NCBI GenBank assembly: GCA_030651035.1
Contig: JAUSCK010000278.1
Location: 1-33,503 of the forward strand
Source: Elusimicrobiota bacterium
Lineage (GTDB): Bacteria > Elusimicrobiota > Elusimicrobia > Elusimicrobiales > UBA9959
Direction of reading: 5' to 3'
DNA: 33,503 bases
Within the stretch, counting starts at the first letter, position 1, and each line of letters begins with the position of its first letter. The notes under the pieces are model-generated. The model did not search any database and was not told the DNA's origin. It worked only from the letters and a program-made list of their open reading frames with translations. A program made the position numbers and the translations under genes. Below, one piece after another: positions 1 to 12,000 of the stretch.

Positions 1-3000
1 GTGGAGCTGCGCGTGGACGGCACCCCGCCCGTGTCGGCGCTTGAGATAAACGGCGGTATGATAGCCGCCGGCGCGACCGTCTACGCCGCCACGACGGACG
101 TGATAACGCTTGTAGCCATGGACACAGTTTCAAACGGCGTAATGAGCGGCCTTACAACCACGTATTTTCTTGTGGATATCACGTCCGACGAGTGCAGTTA
201 TATGGACTGGAGCGGCGGCATAAACGGCATGGGTTCTTGCGAGAACCGCTTCTACGGCGGGCCGTTCAGCCTGCCCGCCGGCGAGCATGTGATTTACTAC
301 TTTAGCCAGGATAACGCGGGCAACATAGAGCCATTGAAGACCGTATACCTGGTCGTCGCCGCAATTGATACCGCGCCGCCCACCGTCACGGCAAGCATAA
401 ACAACCAGATTTTAAGCGATAACGCGGCCGTGATAATGATGTCTACGGATACCATTACGCTTACCGCGATAGATGAAGGCTCGGGCTTGCTGGGTATATA
501 TTACACTGTGGATGCGGCGCTCTCCACCGGTACCGCCACCACCTACACCGCGCCGTTTACGCTGTCCGCGGGCACCCATACCGTGTATTACAGCGCCATG
601 GATAATGCGGGGAATGTGGCGGCAGTGAAGAGCGTTTTTGCGACGGTAGCCGCTAAAAAATACGAGAATCCTGCGCAATGGCCGTATTTCGAGTTTTTAC
701 GCAAATTTGGGTCGTGGAATGGAGCTTTTTTAGGCGGGACTTCCATAAACTTTGATAAAGATGCAAATATGTTGACCTTCTCAGGGGCAGCTGTTCAGAA
801 GTATACCGCTGATGGGGAATATCTTGGGGCTTTTGGGGCGGGACAACTGTATTCCCCGAAAAGCATGGCTGCCTGCCCAAGCGGGGATACCTGGATAGTT
901 GATTATGACTATACCCGTGGTTTATTTAAACTCAAGAAATTTGGTTTTAACGGGGCGCTTCTAAATGATATGGACCTCTCAAACCAGTCTGCCCTGGCTT
1001 ACACAATCCCGGTGTTTGTGACGTGTGATAAAAGCAACCTCTTATATATTCTTGGATTTGAAGGAGCTTGGACAGGAGTAATTTTTAAACTTAACGCCTC
1101 TGGAATATTTCTAAACCGCCTGCCTGTTTCCTTCCCAAGCGGCAATACCGGATTAATTGCTGATGCGCAGGGGAACCTGTATACACGCAACTCTAACCTA
1201 AGTAAAGCGTATAAATATTCTCCCGAAGGGCAGCTCTTGTTTGAATGGGCAACGAACCCGGGAGCCAGCGGCAATTTAGCCGCAGACGATTTCGGAAATA
1301 TCTATCTTAACAATTCCCAGAAACACATGCTTGAGGTTTATGCCAGTACCGGCGGGACGATTGCCTCTTTTGGAAGCTTGCCTGCGGGATATACCCAGGA
1401 GCCGCTGACACCCACGGGTGTACATGCCGTACACCCGGTTACAGGCAGGGTATTTGTGGCCGATAGCGGGAAAATAAAGGTTTATGGACTGGATCATACG
1501 CCGCCATCCGCGCCTGTTATTCTTAGCCCCATTAATATTGGGACGGTTTATACTCAGTCCCCGCTTATTCTTGGCAGGGCCGAGTCCGGGGCTGTTCTAC
1601 AAATATATGAAAATTTGAATTTAACCGGGGCGATAAACACCGATGAGGGCGGTTTAATAAATGCGAAAAGTCCTTTATTAACTTATGGGTCTCACTTGTT
1701 AAACTTTAAAGCATCGGATCTGGCAGGCAATTTGTCCGCTTTTTCGCCTGCTATCCATTTTTCTGTCAACTCCGCTAACCAGGTGGCATTCAGCACCTCT
1801 ATACCAGGGCCGGTGTATCCGCAGGTCCCATGGACAATTCAGGACACCAGCGTGACGGTTGTCGGCGATTTCGATAGAGATGGTAAAGCGGACGTTGTCG
1901 GGTTCAGCCGGGGAGGATGGTATTCTTTTTATGCCGGTAATAATGACGGGACATTTAGAAATGTGTATAACACTATAATTCCCCTAACGAATGGCGCTTA
2001 TGCTGACGGCGATGATGCTGTGGCCGCAGATTTTAATAAAGACGGCAAATTGGATGTAGCCGCTTCAATTCATAATCCGGTCTATCCTTTGGACGATGAG
2101 TTGTTGGTGTTATTGTATGGTAACGGCGACGGTACTTTCCAGATGCCGGTAACCATAGATCACCTTATCCCTTATGCGGGCATATCAAAAGGCGATTTTA
2201 ACAAAGACGGGTATACGGATATCGCAAGCGTTTCCGGCAATGCTATAAAAGTTTACCTCGGAGATCCCGCTTCCCTGTTTATCAGTATTTCAACGCCCAT
2301 ACCGGCCGAACTGCCGGCAGGCCGGGGCGGCGGGATAGTAATGGCGGATATTGACGGTGACGGAAAAACGGACATCCTTTTCAGAAACGCGGTTTTATTC
2401 GGGAACGGATCCGCGGGATTCGATTCCAGGGTTATTCTGTCTTATGACTACGATTACGATTCTTTTGTCAATGTGGGGAAAGCGTTGGTTTCTGATCTTA
2501 ATCAGGATGGGCATAAAGATATTATCCTGGTTGGCCCGGCGGTAGTGAGCGTTTTTGTTAATATGGGGAATCGAATATTTGAAAAAGTCCAGCAGATACC
2601 AAGCGGCGGAACGCTCTTCTACAGCGGAGGTGTCGCGGATTTTAATGGCGACGGCGTTGTTGATATAGCCGTTTCACCATACAATTTACAGAACGTATTC
2701 GTTATGGCGGGATATGGCGATGGAACATTTGCGGCGCCTATGGCGCTTCCCACATACGGGTATGCTCGATATGGTAATACATGCGGGACTATGGCGCTTG
2801 AGGATTTAAACGGAGATGGGAAAACTGATATTCTCCAGTCATCATCAAGGCTGGGGTTGACGGGCAGTGATGATATACATACCTTCTTTTCTTTTCTAAA
2901 TAAAACTTCGGTGCCTGATACTATTCCACCTTCCGCAGTTTCGATATATGTGGAAAACACAGCGGATGGAGTGGTGGCTGTTTCCTGGGTGGCGCCCGGA

Positions 3001-6000
3001 GATGATGGCAATACCAGCGTAGCCAAAAGTTATGAATTACGGTATAAAAATGAGCCGATTTTAAATGATACAGCTTTTAATAGCGCGCAAAGAGTTTTAA
3101 ATCTGACTACCCCCAGGCAACCTGGGGATACAGAGCGGTTCATTATTTATGACCTATCGGGCGGGACCACTTATTACTTTGCCCTGAAAACCTATGACGA
3201 TGCGGGCAACGCCTCGGCACTTTCAAACAGCCCGATGATATTCACAAGATATATAGTCAAAACCACGAATACAATAGCGGGGAATCCTGAAATAAGCATG
3301 GTTTCCGCTGTTCAGCCGTATATTACACAGGTAAGCACGGTTTCGGGTCTCGGAGCGGTGGCCATCGGTTCCGCCGCTGTGCAGTCCCTGGCAATGGCGA
3401 GCAACATGTATGAGATAGGACCCGAAGGTGTTTACGAGCCACCCGCGATTTTGACTTTCTACTATTCAACTGCCGCGCTGGCAGGTGTCGGCCTTATTGA
3501 GGCTGACGCTGCAGTTTATGAATATTTCACCGGAACCGGCTGGGTTAAGCTGAACGGACAGGTGTTGGACACCCTGAACCATAAAATAACCGTGCCCATA
3601 ACGCGCATTGCGTCGCTATTCGGGATATTCGGCGTGGTTACGGATAAAGCCGCGCCGGTGAGTGAGCTTTTTGTGGCCGGTAGTTCATGGACAATACCGG
3701 GAGCCGGCTTATTCATCAATACACGGTCAAGTGTAAGCCTGAATGCTTTTGACCCCATAGTCTACGGCACCTCTTCAGGGGTGGCGTTTACGGAGTTCCG
3801 CATAGACGCCGGCACCGCAACACCATTCACGCTCTACGCTTCCCCATTCATGCTTTCTACTGGCGCACACAAGGTGGAATTCCGTAGTCGGGATAAGGCC
3901 GGAAACATTGAGGCCGTGAAAACCGCAAAGGTTACAGTGGACGGTTCCGCCCCTTCAGCCTGGTATACTATCTCCGGCTCGTCATTTGCCGCAGGCGGGG
4001 TCATATATGCAGCGTCAGGGTCCACTATTACGCTTATCTCGTCGGATACAGCCGCCGGGGTGAAGGCGCTGTTTTACACTGTTAATGGGAGCACCCGCAG
4101 CGCCCTGTCCGGTATGGCGGAAATATCTCTCTCCTCTGCCGGGGCATATAACATAGGCTATCATGCCGAGGATAATGTAAATAATATCGGGGCTGAAAAT
4201 GTCGTGTCGATATATGTCGACACGATCGCGCCGGTCAGCACGCTTTCCCTGTCCGGGGACCAGGGGCGGGGCGGCTGGTATGTTTCCGCTGTTGACGCGG
4301 CAATAAGCGCGCGGGATGATAATTCGGGAATTTGGGACACTTTTTACAGCCTGGATGGATCCAGCTTCACCAGTTATGTTTCCTCTTTCTCCGTTTTGTC
4401 GGAAGGGAAGCATGATATTAAGGCTTATTCCTCTGATAATGTCGCCAATATTGAAAGTGTTCAGTTATTGGCCTTTGGTGTAGATATTTCCACGCCTGTT
4501 GTCGGTTATTCGTATCTACCGGCGGCAAACGGCGATGGCTGGAATAATACCGCTGTAGATGTGGTGTTTACCGCGACTGACGCGGTCTCCGGCATAGAGT
4601 ATTGCAGTTCCTCGTTCACGATCATCAATGAAGGCATAGGGATTCCCATCTCCGGCTACTGCGCGGACTATGCGGGCTGGACTTCTACGGCTTCTTTCAG
4701 CGTCAATATAGATACTACCGCGCCCTTGTCGAACGCGGAAATAGCGGCGGAGTACGGCCTGAACGGTTGGTTATTGTCTCCTGCGGGGATAACGCTTATT
4801 TCCACAGATAACTTAAGCGGCCTGGGCGGCTTATATTACTCGGTTGACGGCTCCTCTTTTGCGCTTTATTCCTCGTCATTCGCCGTCAGCGGTGAAGGGG
4901 CGCATATCCTGAAATATTATTCTGTGGACACGGCCGGCAACAAGGGAACTGAAAGAGAGCTTGCTTTTAAACTGGATATTAATGCCCCAATAGTTGAGGC
5001 GGTCTTCAACCCAGCCGCAAACAATTACGGTTGGAACAACATGGCGGTGACGGCGGTATTTAGCGGAACCGATACGGCGTCGGGCTTGGCCTACTGTGAA
5101 TCTGAAAAAGTTGTGGATATAGAAGGCTCAAGCCAAACCGTAACCGGCTATTGCGCGGATTATGCGGGTTGGACCTCCACGGCGGCATTGGTTGTTAACA
5201 TAGACACCACCGCGCCGAACTTGTCTTATGCGGCGGACCCCGCGCCGAATGAGGCGGGCTGGAATAATTCGGATGTGGCGGTTAAATTCGCCTGTGCCGA
5301 CGGCTTATCCGGGGTTAAATCCTGCCCGGCGGATATCCGGTTTGCCGATGAAGGATTAAATATTTCTACAGTCGCCACGGCGTATGACTATGCCGGGAAT
5401 TTGGAAAACATTTCTGCGACAGGGATAAATATAGACAGAACAGCCCCAGTCAGCACGGCTGCCATTTCAGGTGCATATAAGAACAGCTGGTATTCTTCAA
5501 CTGTTACTGTCGTCCTCGCTTCCACGGATACGTTGTCGGGGGTCGGGCGAATAATGTACCGGCTGGAGGGGGCAGGTGGGAGCGGCGTTGAGAGAGCTTA
5601 CGTCGAACCGGTAATCGTCGGCGCGAATGGACTATTTAAGCTGTATTACTACGCCGAGGATATTGCAGGCAATAAAGAGGCGGAGAAAACCATCGAATTC
5701 AAAATTGACGCCTCCGCGCCTTCTGTGGAGTATACGCTTGTCCCGGCGCCTTCCGGCGGCTGGAATAATACCGCCGTGCAGGTTGTGTTCTCCGGGACAG
5801 ATACTTTAACCGGTATTGATGTGTGTTCTTCTGAAACAGTAGCAGTTGAAGGCGCCATGCAAAAAATCGTCGGCTGGTGCCGCGATCTGGCCGGGAATAT
5901 GGGATACTCTACCGCAAGCGTAAATCTTGACCTGACAAAACCGGTTGTTTCCGCTAACTCGACGCCAGGCCCCAACGAATCCGGCTGGAATAACGGGCCA

Positions 6001-9000
6001 ATTGAAGTGGCTTTCGTCGGCACCGATACATTGTCGGGCCTTGCCTATTGCGAGCCCGAGAAGACCATATCCATAGAGGGCTCCAGCCAGGCCGCGAACG
6101 GGTACTGTCTGGACAATGCCGGGAATTCGTCCACTTCCACCATTATTGTGAACATTGATATTGCCTCACCCGGTATATCCGCCGCGCGTTTACCGTTGGC
6201 GAATGCCTATGGCTGGGCTAATCAGGATGTTAAAGTTTCTTATACCTGTACAGACGGTTTGTCTGGGGTGGCAACGTGTCCGGATGAGAGGCTGTTCTCT
6301 TCGGAGGGAGCGGATATCTCAACTACCGCCGCCGCCTTTGACTATGCCGGCAATATAAGGAGCGTTGACGTGTCCGGGATAAGCATTGATAAAACTTTGC
6401 CCGTGACGCGCGCAGAACTTTCAGGCGTCGCGGAAAACGCCTGGTATAACACGGCTGTCACGTTAACGCTGATCTCAACCGACGCATTATCAGGGGTTGA
6501 TAAAGTGTTGTACAGGGTGGAAGGTTCAGGCTACAGCGGGGCGGAGCAGGCCTATGCCGAACCTGTTGTCTTTGATGGGGCCGGCGTGTTCGAAGTGCAT
6601 TACCAGACCATTGACAGGGCGGGTAACGCAGAGACGGAGAAGTCCCTGACGTTCAAGATAGACCGCGGGCTGCCGCAAATAAGCTACACACTTGCGCCGC
6701 CGTCCAATGAAAAAGGCTGGAATAACACGGACGTGACAGTCAGCTTTGAATGTTCGGACGGTTTGTCGGGGATAGCGGGTTGCCCCGGCTTTATAACATA
6801 TTCCATGGAGGGGATTGATATCTCCACCTCGGTACGCGCCTGGGACCTGGCGGGGAATTATCAGGATAGCACGGTCGGTGGCATCAAAATAGACAAAACC
6901 CCGCCTGTCAGCTCGGCTGCATTTTCCGGTGTATATAATAACGGCTACTACGGTGGGGCCGTTGCCGTAACTATAACTTCCACGGACGCGCTTTCCGGCG
7001 TGGCCGGGACGTTCTACTCGCTGGACGGCGGCGAATTAGCCGAATACCAGGGGCCCGTCTGGGTTAGTGTGGAAGGCAGTCACTTAGTGCGGTATTACGC
7101 GCAGGATAAAGCCGGCAATATCGAGGCCGGGCGGACTGTGACGTTCAACATAGACGTCACCGCGCCAATCGTCTTTTATGCCATTATACCGCCGGCGAAT
7201 TTTAATGGTTGGAATAACTCAGCGGCGGAGGTTGTGTTTACCGCTACCGATACTTTCTCCGGTGTTGCCTCCTGCACGCCTGGTCAGATTGTGTCCATAG
7301 AGGGCTCACCCCAGTTGGTGGCCGGTTCCTGCGCGGACCTGGCCGGGAATGTGGCGTACTCCACGGCTATTGTGAATATTGACCTTTCCGTCCCGGAGGT
7401 TTCAGCCGTGAAAACACCGGTCGCCAATGCAGACGGTTGGAACAACACGGACGTAGCCGTCAGCTTTGAATGCTCGGACGGCTTGGCGGGTGTGGCCAGT
7501 TGCCCCGGTGTTGTAACGTATTCAGAAGCCGGGGTTAATATCTCCACCTCGGTGCGCGCCTGGGACCTTGCGGGGAACTATCAAACTATAGCTGTCAGCG
7601 GTATCAATATAGATAAAACTCCGGCTATCAGCACGGCGGCTCTTTCCGGGCACTACAGGAACGGCTGGTATTCGTCGGCTGTAGGAATAGTGCTGGGATC
7701 CACGGATGCTTTGTCCGGTGTAGAACAGACTTATTATTCGTTGGACGGTGCGGCTTATGCGGGTTATTCCCAACCGTTGAGTGTCAGCGGCGAGGGCGCG
7801 CATGAACTGAGATATTATGCGGTTGATAAAGCAGGCAACATGGAAACCTCCGGGAAAGTTGAATTTAAAATAGACACCCAGGTTCCTGTTGTTGACTACG
7901 CGTTTACACCCATGATGAACGCCGCGGGTTGGAATAATAGTGTGGTCTCCGTGGTATTCAGCGGCACGGACGCCGTTTCAGGAGTTGAAGAGTGTTCTTC
8001 TGGCAATATATCCGCTGAGGGAGCAGGGCAGAAAATCACCGGCTGGTGCCGCGATATTGCAGGCAATATCGCCTATGCCACAGTTACGGTTAATGTGGAT
8101 ATTACGGCTCCCATAGTGTCGGCCTCGCAGACCCCGGCGCGGAACGCCGATGGCTGGAACAATACACCTGTCTTGGTGGCTTTCACCGGAACCGATTCCG
8201 TATCAGGTATGTCCTACTGCACACCCGCTGCGCTGATAACGTCCGAAGGCTCAAGCCGGGCCATAACAGGCTACTGTGCGGACTATGCGGGCTGGACTTC
8301 CACAGCGGCGTTGGTTGTGAATATAGACACCACCGCGCCGAACCTGTCCTATATGGCTACACCTGCGCCGAATGAGGCGGGCTGGAATAATTCGGAGGTG
8401 GCGGTGAAGTTTGCGTGCGCCGACAGCTTATCCGGGGTTAAATTCTGCCCGGCGGATATCCGGTTTGCTGACGAAGGAACAGATATCTCTACAGCCGCCG
8501 CGGGGGATGATAATGCCGGGAATTCGGAAAATATTTCAGTAGCCGGTATAAACTTGGACAGAACAGCCCCAGTCAGTACGGCTGCCGTTTCAGGTGTATA
8601 TAAAAACGGCTGGTATTCTTCCACCGCTACGGTGATCCTGGTTTCCACTGACGCGCTGTCGGGTGTTAAGAGGATACTCTATAGGCTGGAGTGGGCAGGG
8701 GAGAACGGTGAAGAACGACTCTATTCCGAGCCGCTGACTATCAGCGTGGACGGAATCACCCGACTGTATTATTACTCCGAGGACAGAGCCGGCAACCGAG
8801 AGGCGGAGAAAACCATCGAATTCAAGATTGACGCCTCCGCGCCATTGGTGGACTATGCGCTGATCCCGGCGCCCGATTCCGGTGGCTGGAACAATACCGC
8901 CGTCCAGGTCGTCTTCACCGGGACAGATACTTTGTCAGGCATTGATAAATGTTCTTCCGAAACAGTAGCTGTTGAAGGCGTAACGCAAAAAGCAGCCGGC

Positions 9001-12000
9001 TGGTGCCGCGATGTGGCCGGGAATATCGGATACTCTACCGCAATCGTAAATCTTGATCTGACAAAACCGGCTGTTTCCGCCAGCCAGTTGCCAAGCCCTA
9101 ATGAATCCGGCTGGAACAATGGGCCGGTTGAAGTGGCTTTCACCGGCAGCGATACCTTGTCGGGCCTTGCCTACTGCGAACCTGCGAGGATAATATCCGT
9201 GGAGGGCTCCAGTCAGACCGTGAGCGGGTACTGTCTGGATTACTCCGGGCTGTCGTCAACCGTAACGTATATCATTAGCATAGACACCACAGCGCCGCTG
9301 CTGGGATATTTCAAGACTCCGGCGAACGCCGACGGCTGGAATAATACGGACGTAGCCATCGGCTTTGAATGCTCGGACGGTTTGTCAGGTATAGCGGGCT
9401 GCCCCGGCTCTATAACGTATTCGGCGGAAGGGATTGATATCTCCACATCGGTACGCGCCTGGGACTTGGCAGGGAATTATCAGGGTAGCGCAGTCAGCGG
9501 CATTAATATAGACAAAACCCCACCCGTCAGCGCCTCCGCGCTTGCAGGTACTTTTCGTAACGGCTGGTATTCGTCGGCAGTAAGCGTGACCCTAACTTCC
9601 ACTGATACACTATCGGGCGTAAAAGAAACTTATTACTCAATGAACGCCGGTCAGTATGCGCTTTACACACAGGCGCTGGTAGTAAGCGCCGATGGTTCGC
9701 ATGAAGTGCGGTACTATTCAATAGATAAAGCCGGGAATATTGAAACCGTCGCTAAAGTGGGTTTCAAGATAGACACCGGCGCCCCGGGTGTCGGTTACGC
9801 GCTGACCCCGTCGGCGAACGCTGCCGGTTGGAATAATAGCGCGGTTTCTGTGGTATTCTCCGGTACCGATGCTGGTTCCGGTATTGAAAAATGTTCTTCA
9901 GGCAATACTTCTGCCGAAGGTAGAGACCAACAGATAGTTGGCTGGTGCCGAGACTTGGCGGGTAATATCAGTTATGCCACCGCCACGGTCAGCGTGGACC
10001 TGACCGCGCCTGGTATCACGCATACCCGCACAGCGGCTAACGCCGACGGCTGGAACAACGGCGACGTGGCGGTGAACTTCACCTGCACGGACAGCCTGTC
10101 AGGCATCGGTAGTTGCCCCGCCAGCATTACTTATTCAGCGGAAGGGTTGAACATCTCAACCACAACCCGCGCTATAGACCTGGCCGGCAATTTCGCAGAT
10201 GAAGCTGTACAGGGGATAAACATAGACAAGACCAACCCCATCAGCGCGTCCGCGCTTGCCGGAACACTCCAGAACGATTGGTATTCCTCTGCCGTGACCG
10301 TAACGCTGTCCGCCACTGATGTCTTGTCGGGAGTGAAGGAAACTTATTATTCACTGGACAGCGGGCAGTACACGCTTTACATGCAGGCGCTGGTAGTAAG
10401 CGCCGACGGCGCACACGAAGTGAAATATTATTCAGTTGATAAAGCCGGTAATGCCGAAACCGCCGCTAAAGTGGACTTTAAGATAGACACCGGCGCGCCG
10501 GCTGTCGGCTACACGCTTAACCCGCCGGCTAATGCGGCGGGCTGGAACAATAGTGTTGTATCCGTGGCATTTAGCGGAACGGATGCCGGTTCAGGTGTTG
10601 AAGAATGCACATCGGGCAATGTAACCGGCGATGGTGCCGGCCAGAAGCTTGCGGGCTGGTGCCGAGACTTGGCCGGTAATGTAACCTACGCCACCGCCAC
10701 GGTCAGCGTGGACCTTACGCTTCCGGCGGTATCAGCTTCGCAGACCCCGGCGCAGAACGCCAACGGCTGGAACAACGGCTCGGTTGAAGTGAGCTTCGCC
10801 GGTACCGACGCCATGTCTAACATCGCCTACTGCGAGCCGGCAAAGACCATTTCAACTGAAGGCGCAAGCCAAACCGTTTCCGGTTACTGCGTGGACTACG
10901 CGGGCCTGTCGTCCACCGTATCTTACACCGCCAGCATAGACGTCACCGTGCCGGTTATAACGCATACGCGCACACCGGCTAACGCCGATGGCTGGAACAA
11001 TTCAGACGTAGAGGTTACCTTCACTTGTACAGACGGCCTGTCGGGCATCGGTAACTGCCCCGCTGGTATTACTTATTCAGCGGAAGGGTTGAATATCTCA
11101 ACCATAACACGCGCCATAGACCTGGCCGACAACTTTGCTGATGCTGCTGTTCAGAGGATAAATATAGACAAAACAGCACCTATCAGCACGTCCCTGCTTG
11201 CCGGAACCTACCGCAACGGCTGGTACTCGTCTATTGTAAGCGTAACCCTAACTTCCACCGATTCACTGTCCAGCGTGAAGGAAACCTATTATTCGCTGGA
11301 CTCCGGGCAGTATACGCTTTATACGCAGCCGCTGGTTGTAAGCGCCGCCGGTGCGCATGAAGTGCGGTACTATTCAATAGATAAAGCCGGGAATATTGAA
11401 ACCGTCGCTAAAATTGACTTCAAGATTGACACGGGCACCCCAACTGTCGTCTACACGCTGAACCCGCCGGCTAATGCGTTGGGCTGGAACAGTACCACTA
11501 TTTCAGTGATATTCGCCGGCACTGACTCTGGTTCCGGCGTGGAAGAATGCTCATCCGGCAATACCTCCTCCGAAGGCGCGGGGCAGAAAATAGCAGGCTG
11601 GTGCCGAGACTTGGCCGGTAATGTAACCTACGCCACGGCAACTGTCAGCGTAGACCTTACAACACCCGCTGTATCCGCGTCGCAGGTCCCGGCGCAAAAC
11701 GCCTACGGTTGGAACAGCGGCGCTGTTGAGGTTAGCTTTGCCGGTACTGACGTCCTATCCGGCATCGCCTACTGCGAGCCCGCAAAGACCATCTCAACTG
11801 AAGGCTCAAGCCAGACCGTTTCCGGCTACTGCGTGGATTACGCGGGCCTGTCGTCTACTGTATCGTATACCGCCAGTATAGACATAACTGTGCCGGTTAT
11901 AACTCATACGCGTACGCCGGCCAATGCCGATGGCTGGAACAATTCAGACGTAGCGGTTAACTTCACTTGCACGGACAGTCTGTCGGGCATTAGAAGTTGC

